From assembly GCF_030656255.1 (NCBI RefSeq), contig NZ_JAUSOE010000026.1:29382-93381 (forward strand): DNA of 64,000 bases. The letters are read 5' to 3'. The notes under the pieces were generated by a model. That model saw only the letters and a program-made list of their open reading frames with translations. It was not told the origin of the DNA and made no database searches. Of the stretch, positions 39,097 to 47,504 are shown in pieces (position 1 is the stretch's first letter; each line of letters opens with the position of its first letter). The translations under genes were made by a program, and so were the position numbers. The DNA comes from Brevundimonas sp. (lineage in GTDB: Bacteria; Pseudomonadota; Alphaproteobacteria; Caulobacterales; Caulobacteraceae).

Positions 39097-41094
39097 TTAG
39101 GCGAAGCTTTCCGCCCCTGACCACGACAGACCGGGGTCGCCGCCGGTGGGGCCGGTGTTGTGTCGATTATTCGAAGCAAGGTGGCGGTCCACCTGCGTTG
39201 CGATGACCCGACCATCCATGTGGACGTTGGTCTGGATGACTTGGCCGCCGCCATTGCGCGGGGGTGGGCCGACGTAGCTCGACGGACGAATGACGCCAGA
39301 CGCATCGGGCACGCCTCCCCTGCCCCGCATCGTATTGCCGGGGATGCTCTGGTTGCGTTCCTGCTGTTCCGCCGTAGCCGCCGGGGTGCCAGCCATCTGA
39401 TTCTTGATCCAGTCGCCGAGGCCCGTGAACAGCCGTTTGATGCCGTTCCAGAGCGCAGAGCGCACACTGTCCACAATGGCCTTCAGCTTCCCGATCTTGT
39501 CCGCCATCCACGACACGAAGCCGGTGATCCAGCGACTGATGGTGTCGCGGATTTCGATGAACTTGCGGACGACGAACAGGCCGATGGCTTTCCAGTCGAG
39601 TGTCATCAGCCATGCAGCCGCAGCCACGACGGCGGCGACGGCGGCTGCAATAGCCAGACCGGTCCCGATGATCGGGAAGGTCATCGCGAGGATGACGACG
39701 CTAACAGCCAAGATGGCCACGCCGAACGCGGCCAGAGCCACGCCGAAGATGAAGAGGCCCTTGACGATGTTGCCCACGGCTTCCGGGTTCGCCTCTGCCC
39801 ATGTGGTGATCATGTTGATCGCCGTGGTCAGGTTCTGGATCAGCGGGATCAGGGCCGGGCCAGCAGCTTCACCGAACGCCGCCTTCAGGTCAGCCCACGC
39901 AGTGCCGAGAGCCTGTTGGTTCGCTGCCGGGCTGTTCTTCAGGTGGGTCGAATAGGGGTCCACGCCTTCGGCGTTGCGGATGTTCTTCACATCACGCTCC
40001 CACGTCCCGTCGATGTGCGAGAACGCGGTTTCAGAAAGGAAGCCCTTGGCGCGACGATCAAGCTTCAGAGGACTGATGAAGTTCATCATCGCGTCCTTCT
40101 TCGCCTGTGCGTCAGCGTCAGCCCCGAGGCCCTGTGCTTGGAACGCAGCGGGCATCAGCACGTCGCGGACCCATCCCGCCGGATCGCGCTGGAACTGATC
40201 CGTGCCCTTCAGGGCACCGCGATCCAGCACGAATGATCCTGCGCCGACGTTCCGAACCAAGTTGGGATCGACCAGACCGGCGCCGACAAGCTGGTTCACA
40301 GCCCCGCGCTTCATCGAGCCGCCGATGAGGTTTTGGAAGGTCGTCATCAGGGCAGTGCCGGTCTTTTCGGCCCCCATGGTTTCCATCAGAGGCGCGAGGT
40401 TGCGGTAGCCGTCTTGGGTCAGACCCTTGTTGGCGATCCCGGCACCACGGGCGAACAGGTATTGGTCGTTGAGCGTGACCCGGCCGTTGGAATACGTCGA
40501 AATCGCATTCATAAGGCGAAGCTCGGATTGGAACTTCGCTACGTCGAGACCGCCGTTCGCAGAGATGGCCCGACCGCCAAGGTCCACGGCCTTGGCCGCG
40601 TTGTTGAAGCCCTTGCCTTCCGGGTCCGCATCACGGTTCTGGAAACGATAGGCGGCGAACGCTTGCATGTATGGGCGCGACGCGCGGATGGCTTCAGCCG
40701 GGTTGCCGAAGACCGAATGCAGGTCGTTCATCATGCCGACCCGTTCGTGGGACGCGACACCGAGGGCCGAGGTCCGCAGGTTGCGGGCCTGTTGGACGTA
40801 TCGAGCGGCGATGTCCGGCGAGATACCGGCGGTCAGCAGTCGGGTCTTGGCTGCGTTCAGGTCGTTGGCGGCGTTGCTGATCGCCAGCGCGCCCTTGGCC
40901 ATGCCGATACCGGCGGCCATCGCACCCACGCCAATGGCGGCCAGCCCGAGGCCAGCCGACTGCATGCGCGTCAGGCTCGACGTGACCGTGCCGATCTTGC
41001 TGTTCAGGGTGCCCATGCGGCCGATGATCGGGCCAAGGGCCGCGAACAGACCGCCGGTCAGGCTGATGTTTACGTTGATACCGTAGACGTTCAT
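39097..41094 (-). CDS. Tail tape measure protein
   Basis: 665 aa, GPIIGRMGTLNSKIGTVTSSLTRMQSAG start, hydrophobic central segments, located after chaperone genes. Confidence 0.85.
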   Translation of the reverse strand: MNVYGINVNISLTGGLFAALGPIIGRMGTLNSKIGTVTSSLTRMQSAGLGLAAIGVGAMAAGIGMAKGALAISNAANDLNAAKTRLLTAGISPDIAARYVQQARNLRTSALGVASHERVGMMNDLHSVFGNPAEAIRASRPYMQAFAAYRFQNRDADPEGKGFNNAAKAVDLGGRAISANGGLDVAKFQSELRLMNAISTYSNGRVTLNDQYLFARGAGIANKGLTQDGYRNLAPLMETMGAEKTGTALMTTFQNLIGGSMKRGAVNQLVGAGLVDPNLVRNVGAGSFVLDRGALKGTDQFQRDPAGWVRDVLMPAAFQAQGLGADADAQAKKDAMMNFISPLKLDRRAKGFLSETAFSHIDGTWERDVKNIRNAEGVDPYSTHLKNSPAANQQALGTAWADLKAAFGEAAGPALIPLIQNLTTAINMITTWAEANPEAVGNIVKGLFIFGVALAAFGVAILAVSVVILAMTFPIIGTGLAIAAAVAAVVAAAAWLMTLDWKAIGLFVVRKFIEIRDTISRWITGFVSWMADKIGKLKAIVDSVRSALWNGIKRLFTGLGDWIKNQMAGTPAATAEQQERNQSIPGNTMRGRGGVPDASGVIRPSSYVGPPPRNGGGQVIQTNVHMDGRVIATQVDRHLASNNRHNTGPTGGDPGLSWSGAESFA

Positions 41095-41546
41095 CGGAAG
41101 AGGCTCCCGATGATGTAGGCCGCGATCAGTTCTTGACCGACTTTCTCAACGACCTCTTCTTCCTTGCTGAAGGCTGCGCCCCCGAGGAACGAACGGGCCG
41201 GAAGGTCATCACCGTCACCGAGTTCCTGTGCCTTGGCGACAGGGCTGTCCGATCCGATGTTGGCTTGGAACGGCGAGGCATTCCATTCGAGGCTGTCACG
41301 CATTTCGCCGGTGCGAAGCAGCGGTTCGGTGGCCGAATAGCCAAGGCGAACGCGCTCTTCGATGGTGGACGGGGCCAGCGTGGGCCAAGCAGCGAAAGGA
41401 CCGGCATCGAACTGATAGGTTCCGATGCGGTCCTGCGCTTCTTCGTGGACGATCTTGGCGCCTTCACTCAACGCATGCTGCTGCGCGATCAGGGCACCGC
41501 CCTGAATCGCTGCAAGTTTAGCGGCAAAGCCGAGTAGAGTTCCCAT
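41091..41546 (-). CDS. Hypothetical tail protein
   Basis: ORF between chaperone and tape measure, ATGA overlap. Confidence 0.5.
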   Translation of the reverse strand: MGTLLGFAAKLAAIQGGALIAQQHALSEGAKIVHEEAQDRIGTYQFDAGPFAAWPTLAPSTIEERVRLGYSATEPLLRTGEMRDSLEWNASPFQANIGSDSPVAKAQELGDGDDLPARSFLGGAAFSKEEEVVEKVGQELIAAYIIGSLFR

Positions 41547-42067
41547 TTAGTCCTTTTGCTTCCAGCGTCGGCTTGTCCAGTCGAACTCTCCCCCTTCGAG
41601 TTCTCCGAAGATCACTTCGAAGGCGAGTAGTTCAGTCGCGTCCAACTCCATTGCTTCATGAAAGGGAACGCCGTTCCTGACGCAGTTCAGGGCTGCGCGA
41701 AGCTCGACGTTCCCGGTTAGTTTTTTGCCGCAGCCCAAACGTCGTCTTGGTTTTGGGGAGCGAGGCTTTCCGCCCAACGGGCGACGGCTTCCATGCCCGC
41801 GTCGTCCAGTCGGCCGATCAGGGATTCCACCGCCTCGACGGACTTCGGGAACTGCATGGGGGTGTCGTCAATCTGGCGCACCGAGGCGGCCAGCGTGGCG
41901 TAGATCATGTAGGGCTGGTTCGAAGCGGCATCGCCACAGGCGCGGGTCAGTTTCGCGCCTTCGAGCGTGTTCAACTTCTTGATATGAAGTTCGCGGCCAT
42001 CAGAGTCTTTGATGATGGTGCTATTTGAGGATGCGACAGCAACAGCGGTGGGAATCTTGTCAGTCAT
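41547..42067 (-). CDS. Tail assembly chaperone -1 frameshift fusion (gpGT-like)
   Basis: A_AAA_AAC heptamer (plus 41720-41726), fusion reads ...WAAAKKLTGNVELRAALN...; downstream 7-bp stem. Confidence 0.85.
41717..42067 (-). CDS. Tail assembly chaperone (gpG-like, zero-frame product)
   Basis: Upstream of TMP; ends at slippery AAAAAAC-TAA. Confidence 0.75.
   Translation of the reverse strand: MTDKIPTAVAVASSNSTIIKDSDGRELHIKKLNTLEGAKLTRACGDAASNQPYMIYATLAASVRQIDDTPMQFPKSVEAVESLIGRLDDAGMEAVARWAESLAPQNQDDVWAAAKN
41720..41726 (-). promoter_or_regulatory. -1 programmed ribosomal frameshift slippery site A_AAA_AAC
   Basis: Minus strand GC A AAA AAC TAA CC GGGAACG...CGTTCCC. Confidence 0.88.
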
Positions 42068-42127
42068 TTGTGTATACCTTTTCCGGGGCTAATTATTAGT
42101 GCGACGCGACACAGCAAGCCGCACCAG

Positions 42128-42134
42128 TATTTAG
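42128..42134 (-). promoter_or_regulatory. Late-promoter-like CTAAATA upstream of tail chaperone
   Basis: CTAAATACTGG, about 60 nt before ATG. Confidence 0.5.
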
Positions 42135-42181
42135 CGAGGACATGCTGTGCCGCGTCTGTTGTCCCCGGAGAAGGACACTCG

Positions 42182-42188
42182 TATTTAT
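42182..42188 (-). promoter_or_regulatory. Late-promoter-like ATAAATA upstream of tail chaperone
   Basis: ATAAATACGAG. Confidence 0.45.
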
Positions 42189-42218
42189 GAGTAGACACCT
42201 TCAAAATGGCGCCTTACC

Positions 42219-42225
42219 TTAAATA
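42219..42225 (+). promoter_or_regulatory. Late-promoter-like TTAAATA (5 nt before moron ATG)
   Basis: TTAAATAACACT-ATG on plus strand. Confidence 0.5.
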
Positions 42226-42230
42226 ACACT

Positions 42231-42461
42231 ATGTTCAAGAAGCTGCTTTACATCGCAGGGGCTGTCGGCGTGTTGGTCGGAGGGATCACACTCGCCACGA
42301 TCTCGCAGCCCCATGAATTCACGTCGGTCCAAGACCCACGGGGGCCAATCACTGCGCCACTCGCCCCGGCCAATCCCCAACAACCCGAGGCGGGCAAGGA
42401 CATGCCTGACTGGTGGTATGACCCGGCTGGCATCCGCTGCGCCGGTCCCAAATGCGACTGA
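42231..42461 (+). CDS. Small exported/membrane moron protein
   Basis: MFKKLLYIAGAVGVLVGGITLA...; opposite strand within tail block. Confidence 0.6.
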   Translation: MFKKLLYIAGAVGVLVGGITLATISQPHEFTSVQDPRGPITAPLAPANPQQPEAGKDMPDWWYDPAGIRCAGPKCD

Positions 42462-42466
42462 TGGAG

Positions 42467-42799
42467 GGACGCATGTCTGACACGATGACGATCAACGGTC
42501 GGGCCTACCGATGCACGACGCCAAGGTTCTCGATCAAAGCCGCCATGATGACGGCGATCACCAGCTTCATGGTGGGCGGGCTGATCAGCATGATCCTGCT
42601 GTTCGTGTTCTTCCCGCTCGGGCTTCTGTCGGCCCTGCTGACGCTGGCGTTGCCCTTCGTCATGGGGTCGATCATCAGGGCGGCCCCCTGCCCCCACTGC
42701 GCCGGGACGGTCCAAATGATCGGCAAGGCCAGCAAATGCCCCGACTGTCGAACGTCGCTGGCACTGCGGGACGGCAAGGTCGTTGACCTGACCCGCTAA
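42467..42799 (+). CDS. Membrane protein with C-terminal zinc-ribbon (moron)
   Basis: Starts MEGRM or MSDTM; two TM segments, CPHC...CPDC. Confidence 0.6.
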   Translation, partial: GRMSDTMTINGRAYRCTTPRFSIKAAMMTAITSFMVGGLISMILLFVFFPLGLLSALLTLALPFVMGSIIRAAPCPHCAGTVQMIGKASKCPDCRTSLALRDGKVVDLTR

Positions 42800-42800
42800 C

Positions 42801-42837
42801 AAAAAAAGGGCACCCCGGAGGGTGCCCTTATTCTTTG
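42801..42837. terminator. Bidirectional rho-independent terminator
   Basis: AAAAAAAGGGCACCCCGGAGGGTGCCCTTATTCTTT between convergent moron (+) and tail tube (-). Confidence 0.9.
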
Positions 42838-42852
42838 GATGGCTTCAGCCGA

Positions 42853-43293
42853 TCACTTCACTTCGCGGGTTTGCGCCTTGAAGGTGATCTTCTGTTTGAC
42901 TTCCTTGTCGGCTGCGTAGGTGCCGCCATCGTCCATCTTCAGCGAAACGCCGGTGAACTTGTAGATCGTTTGGCCGCCACCGGCTTCGTCGATGTAGCCG
43001 AAGAGCGTGGCGTTCAGCAGCGTGCCCGAGGCGTTGAAGTTCGCTTCCATAGCCGCGAAGAGGCGGTCCAGTTCGGCGTTCTTGCGGTAGACCTCGAAGC
43101 TGCCCGACCAGCCCTTCGGGATTTCACCGAAGAGTTGGAGGCCGCGAACCGGATCGACGTTGACCGAAGCAGTTTCCTGCTTCTGGTCAAAGCCAGTGCA
43201 ATTTTCGAGGTCGAAGGTCTGGTTGCCGACTTGAAGCTTGAACGCCCCATCGCGACCGATGCTGAAAGAGTTGGAACCGTTAGAGACTGGCAT
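42853..43293 (-). CDS. Contractile tail tube protein
   Basis: Small protein directly downstream of sheath; GRDGAFKLQVGNQTFDLENCTGFDQKQET; SD AAGGA. Confidence 0.8.
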   Translation of the reverse strand: MPVSNGSNSFSIGRDGAFKLQVGNQTFDLENCTGFDQKQETASVNVDPVRGLQLFGEIPKGWSGSFEVYRKNAELDRLFAAMEANFNASGTLLNATLFGYIDEAGGGQTIYKFTGVSLKMDDGGTYAADKEVKQKITFKAQTREVK

Positions 43294-43317
43294 GATCCTG
43301 TCCTTTTCTTATTGTTG

Positions 43318-44844
43318 TTAGCGGACGAGGACGACGGTCTGACCGCCTTCGACGTTGATCGTGAGGTAGCGCGTGATCGACTGGAATCGGACCTGCACAT
43401 CGACTTGGAGGTAGCCGAGGCTGGTGCGCGATTGCGGGTTGTTCGTCTTGTCGCAGAAGACGACGTAGGGCGGGTTGCCGTCTTCGTCGTTCGACAGGAT
43501 GCCAGCCGAGACGCAGTTGCCGAGGAAGGTATCGAGACGGGTCGTGACATTGCGGAACGTGTCCGCGTTGATCACGCCACCGATTTCGCTGCCCATGCCG
43601 GAATCAACCGTCGAGGCGAGGTAGTCCATGACGCGGGCGTAGTTGTCGCCGTTGGTGTCCGGGTTGCTGGACGTGTTCACGCCACCAGCGACCGACCAGT
43701 AGTTGCCGCCCGGCGAAGGGAAGGCGATCACGTCGATGCCGTTGCGGAACATGTCCGCCTTTTCGGCGCGGCTGTATTGCGAGGCCGAACCTTGGGCCAG
43801 ACCCGACTTCTGCGATCCGAGGATGCCAGCCAGCGGCTTGTTCAGGGCCGAAGCCTCGGGCGACATGCCGACCAGCTTGCCAGCGTCGAACGCGGACGGG
43901 TTGACCAGACGGGTGACGCCGTTGGTCAGGTCGCGCCAGTAGATGTGGTCACCAAGCAGGTAGTGGACCCATGCGCTGTCGATGGACGCCTTGGCGGTCT
44001 TGGCTTGGGCGATGGTTTGGCCAGCCGGGCCAGCGACGACCATGACGGTCCCCTCTTCGCGGCCGAACGCCTCGATGTTGGCCAGAGCCGAACCGTCGAT
44101 GTCTGCGAGGACAGCGACAGCAGCGGCGGTATCGCGAAGCTGATACATGCCGGTGCGCGATGCGCCGTCCGTGCCGATCAGGTCAGCAGCAGCAGTCGTG
44201 CCGTCAGCACCGCCGGTGAAGGGTTGAGCCGTCGCGGTCAGAGCCGGGATCGCGGTGGGGGTGCCACCAGCCGAAGCGATGACCAGTTCCGAAGCGGCGC
44301 GGACACCGGCGCCGGTGTTGATCGCGGCGATCAGGGCGGGCCAGAAATCAGCCACGACGTTCGACAAGTTGTCGAACTCTTCGGTCTTGGACAGCTTGCC
44401 CGAGTTCAGGACGGCGCGGACGGTGTTGGCCTTGGAGCCAGCCGTGAAACGGATGGTCAGGTCGTTGCCGAGCGAACCGACATACTTGCCGGTCAGGGTT
44501 GCGCCCGAGGGGCCAGCAGTCGCGGCAACAGCGCAGGTGGCTGCAGCGGCGCCGGTGCCAGCAGCACGGACGACGATGAAGCTTTCAGCAGCTTGAGCGG
44601 CGGCGACGGCGCAAACCGTGCCAGCGTCAAACTGACGGTTCATCACCGGGCCGAAGATGGCCAGATAGCCAGCCATATCGCAGGTGACGGGGACATTGAC
44701 CGGACCCCACGAAGCCGAACCGACGACGCCGAGGATATTGGTCGGGACGCCATTCAGAGAACGGGCACGCGGCTTGCGGATCGTGGTGTAAACACCGGGA
44801 ACGCCAAGTGCGTTCATGTTCAGAGTGCCTTCGAGGACAATCAT
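43318..44844 (-). CDS. Contractile tail sheath protein
   Basis: GVPGVYTTIRKPRARSLNGVPTNILGVVGSASWGPVNVPV typical sheath N-terminus. Confidence 0.9.
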   Translation of the reverse strand: MIVLEGTLNMNALGVPGVYTTIRKPRARSLNGVPTNILGVVGSASWGPVNVPVTCDMAGYLAIFGPVMNRQFDAGTVCAVAAAQAAESFIVVRAAGTGAAAATCAVAATAGPSGATLTGKYVGSLGNDLTIRFTAGSKANTVRAVLNSGKLSKTEEFDNLSNVVADFWPALIAAINTGAGVRAASELVIASAGGTPTAIPALTATAQPFTGGADGTTAAADLIGTDGASRTGMYQLRDTAAAVAVLADIDGSALANIEAFGREEGTVMVVAGPAGQTIAQAKTAKASIDSAWVHYLLGDHIYWRDLTNGVTRLVNPSAFDAGKLVGMSPEASALNKPLAGILGSQKSGLAQGSASQYSRAEKADMFRNGIDVIAFPSPGGNYWSVAGGVNTSSNPDTNGDNYARVMDYLASTVDSGMGSEIGGVINADTFRNVTTRLDTFLGNCVSAGILSNDEDGNPPYVVFCDKTNNPQSRTSLGYLQVDVQVRFQSITRYLTINVEGGQTVVLVR

Positions 44845-45023
44845 TAGACAGTTTCCTTCTGTTCTTCTTGTTTTTGGGCGGCGGCTTTACGGGCCTTTGC
44901 CTTCTTGACCGCCACCACGAACATCGGGCGCGTTTCTTGGTATTCGGCGACAAGCGCAGGATCGGTGATGTGGTCACCGGCCTTGAAGCCGTCGAAATCG
45001 GTTAGAACAACCAGTTCAAACAT
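44844..45023 (-). CDS. Small hypothetical phage protein
   Basis: MFELVVLTDFDGFKAGDHITDPALVAEY; SD AAAGGAT. Confidence 0.5.
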   Translation of the reverse strand: MFELVVLTDFDGFKAGDHITDPALVAEYQETRPMFVVAVKKAKARKAAAQKQEEQKETV

Positions 45024-45906
45024 TGATGATCCTTTCAATCGTGATAGGTCCATCCGGGTGGAACTGGCCGACCAACTTTCCACTACTATTTAGACCAGCA
45101 AACAAAACGCCCGGCACTTGCTCGACCGCATTCGTCGGATATTCTACTTCCCACCGCTCAACGCGCTTGAAGATGTCCACTTTGGCGGTCGTGTCGTCGG
45201 TCCAGACGTTCAGATATTTCGGAGCGTTGGTGACGCCGTATTCGAGTTCGAACCGGCGGACCTGCATCAGGGTCGGAGCGATCAAACGGCCGATGGCGTC
45301 GCGGATCGCGGGCGTGGGGGCATAGATCGCGATGCGGAAGGCTTGGACCTGACGGGCCACTTCGACGCTGGTGAAGCTGTCCGACACGACACCGGCGATC
45401 AGCTTGTGGCCGCCGGGCACATAGATTTGGTTCTGCGAGACTTGGGCGCCGTTGATCTGGCTGGCGAGGTTCTGCGCCACGGCCGAAGCCGTCTCGCCAC
45501 CAACGCAGCGATAGGCATAGCCAGTGTTCCCGACGCCGATGCCGACGACCTGCCCGGCCGTCCCCAGACCTTTGATCGCCACCGTGGGATCGGTGACTTC
45601 GACGGACATGGTGATCGGCACGGTGTGCGTGACGACCGGCGGGGAACGCAGCGGCTTCAGGATGCGGGTCATGCCCTGTTCGGGGCCGACGATAATCAGG
45701 ACGCGGCCAGCGTCCATGTCTTCATCAATGGCCGCCGACACGGGGAAACCGCGCTTGATACGGATTTCGACGGTCTGGCCACGGGCGTCCTTGACCCCGG
45801 CGATGTTGGGGCGGGCCGCCGGTGGATTGCCCACGCTGGCCGAGCCAGTCAGCTTTTGGCCGAGGCTGGCCACGAAGGCGTTTTCGATATCGGACAGGTC
45901 GATCAT
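45016..45906 (-). CDS. Tail completion/terminator-like protein
   Basis: Position between head connector genes and sheath. Confidence 0.45.
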   Translation of the reverse strand: MIDLSDIENAFVASLGQKLTGSASVGNPPAARPNIAGVKDARGQTVEIRIKRGFPVSAAIDEDMDAGRVLIIVGPEQGMTRILKPLRSPPVVTHTVPITMSVEVTDPTVAIKGLGTAGQVVGIGVGNTGYAYRCVGGETASAVAQNLASQINGAQVSQNQIYVPGGHKLIAGVVSDSFTSVEVARQVQAFRIAIYAPTPAIRDAIGRLIAPTLMQVRRFELEYGVTNAPKYLNVWTDDTTAKVDIFKRVERWEVEYPTNAVEQVPGVLFAGLNSSGKLVGQFHPDGPITIERIINV

Positions 45907-46541
45907 GCCGTCACCAGCCCGCAGGTCAGACGCCAGCCGAGTTCAGTCAGTTCAGGGGACGAAATCACCCATTCGGTGCCGTCATCGAGACGCAGCCGGT
46001 CATGGGTCCGCACGTCGCCGGTGTTGAAGACGGGCATCAGCACATCGAACCACGGCACGCGGGTATCGAGCGGCCCGTTCAGCACCGACCGTTCGCCTTT
46101 GGTGCCTTCGAGGAATGACACAGGCCAACCCGTCAGGGTATCCGTCTGCGTGCCCTCGGGGGCGGGATAATAGGGATCATGCTGGCCAGAGCCGGGGCGA
46201 TAGATCGAGGCGACGGCGTTGCACTTCACCGCCATCGTAGGCGCGATGTCCTGCATCGACGCGATGAACCACGTCCCGTTGCCGCCAACGAAGTAGTCAC
46301 CGACTTCGACGGTCGTGCGGTCCACCGCAGCAAACCAGATCGTCTTGCCGTAGAGGGCCACGCGCTGAACGCTGAAATCCGACTTGGGGTCGAACAAGCA
46401 GTCCAGATCACCGACCTTGTTCTGATCTGAAATGGGGTTGAAGGCCGTAGACGCGCGATACTGGCCATAGGTGCGCCCGAGCTTTCGAGCGATCTTCCCA
46501 TAGCCGCGATCAAGCTTCGGCTGTGCCGAGACGCGATCCAT
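45903..46541 (-). CDS. Head-tail connector region protein
   Basis: Position in head-tail joining block. Confidence 0.45.
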   Translation of the reverse strand: MDRVSAQPKLDRGYGKIARKLGRTYGQYRASTAFNPISDQNKVGDLDCLFDPKSDFSVQRVALYGKTIWFAAVDRTTVEVGDYFVGGNGTWFIASMQDIAPTMAVKCNAVASIYRPGSGQHDPYYPAPEGTQTDTLTGWPVSFLEGTKGERSVLNGPLDTRVPWFDVLMPVFNTGDVRTHDRLRLDDGTEWVISSPELTELGWRLTCGLVTA

Positions 46542-46928
46542 TTAGACGACCCAATGAACGCCGCCGGAGCGGAGGCCGGGGCCGGGCTTCAACTGAAGGA
46601 ACTGGCACAGACGCTTGCGCCATGCGTCATACAGGGCGGTGCGCTCTGCAATCTCGGTCTTGTTCCGACGCAGCGGGCCAAGCACGTCGTCTTCGAGGTT
46701 GTCAGCAGCAGCAAGAATCGCCTCTTCAAGGCCCTTCAGAGCCATGAGATATTTGCGAACCTGAACGCCCTCTTCCTCGGTCAGAAGGCCCATGCGGTAT
46801 TCCAGCACTCCTTCGTCGTTGACCAAGACGCCGAACAGCATGCTGTTCATGTCGATGCCACGGGGCGGATAGCCCATGAACCGGCGAATGTCGGTCTTTT
46901 CGGAGTCGGTAAATACTGCTGCGCTCAT
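46542..46928 (-). CDS. Head completion/connector-like protein
   Basis: Small ORF following capsid block; preceded by ATAAATACTGCT. Confidence 0.45.
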   Translation of the reverse strand: MSAAVFTDSEKTDIRRFMGYPPRGIDMNSMLFGVLVNDEGVLEYRMGLLTEEEGVQVRKYLMALKGLEEAILAAADNLEDDVLGPLRRNKTEIAERTALYDAWRKRLCQFLQLKPGPGLRSGGVHWVV

Positions 46929-46933
46929 AGCAG

Positions 46934-46940
46934 TATTTAT
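46934..46940 (-). promoter_or_regulatory. Late-promoter-like ATAAATA (5 nt before ATG)
   Basis: ATAAATACTGCT-ATG. Confidence 0.6.
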
Positions 46941-46975
46941 GCGGGCGACCCTTATTACGGCCCCGCGCTATAGGT

Positions 46976-47434
46976 TCATCCAGTCGGGAGGACTTCTTCG
47001 GGGTCTGGGCTTCCAAGCCGGTCCCAAGCTTCCTCATAGATTGAAAGGGCATATGACTTCGGTTGGAGCCAATATGACACCTTACCGGCGTCGTTTACGC
47101 CCCGGTGGGCGGCGGCCTTCACTTCTTCCTTCGTCATAATGTAGCAAGTCGGCGACGCCGTGTTGGCGTTGATCGTGATGACCCACCAGTAGGATCGTAG
47201 CGTATCAAGCGACCCACCCAATGGGACTGGCGAGCGTTTCGCCAAAGCCTTGGACTGGATCGGAAGAACACGGATTTCATCGTCCGTAGCGGCGTAGAGG
47301 TCTGCGCCCCGCGCGTTGCGGACAGTGGGCATGACATGCCACCCGCGTCGGGAGAGTTCGCGTGCGACGTGATAAAGCCCTGCGTTTCCGGTGAGTTGAT
47401 GGCGCACGGATTTCCCTCGATTTTTCGAGACCAC
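46976..47434 (-). CDS. PD-(D/E)XK-like nuclease (possible freestanding homing endonuclease)
   Basis: GLYHVARELSRRGWHVMPTVRNARGADLYAATDDEIRVLPIQSKAL fits PDxxK pattern; isolated after MCP terminator. Confidence 0.55.
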   Translation of the reverse strand: MVSKNRGKSVRHQLTGNAGLYHVARELSRRGWHVMPTVRNARGADLYAATDDEIRVLPIQSKALAKRSPVPLGGSLDTLRSYWWVITINANTASPTCYIMTKEEVKAAAHRGVNDAGKVSYWLQPKSYALSIYEEAWDRLGSPDPEEVLPTG

Positions 47435-47446
47435 CCATATCAGAGA

Positions 47447-47478
47447 AAAGGCCGGTGAGGTTTCCCCCACCGGCCTTT
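47447..47478 (-). terminator. Rho-independent terminator downstream of MCP
   Basis: AAAGGCCGGTG...CACCGGCCTTT perfect stem with T-rich flank on minus. Confidence 0.8.
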
Positions 47479-47504
47479 CTGATCTTCCGTTTCCGGCGAA
47501 ACTC

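Noticed and set aside
42835-44847. 670-aa plus-strand ORF
   Set aside because: Antisense to tail tube and sheath genes, which are recognisable and have correct starts.
45087-45093. CTAAATAG inside the 45016-45906 coding region
   Set aside because: Within coding sequence (codons CTA AAT AGT), lacks the downstream extension, and the next gene has its own SD.
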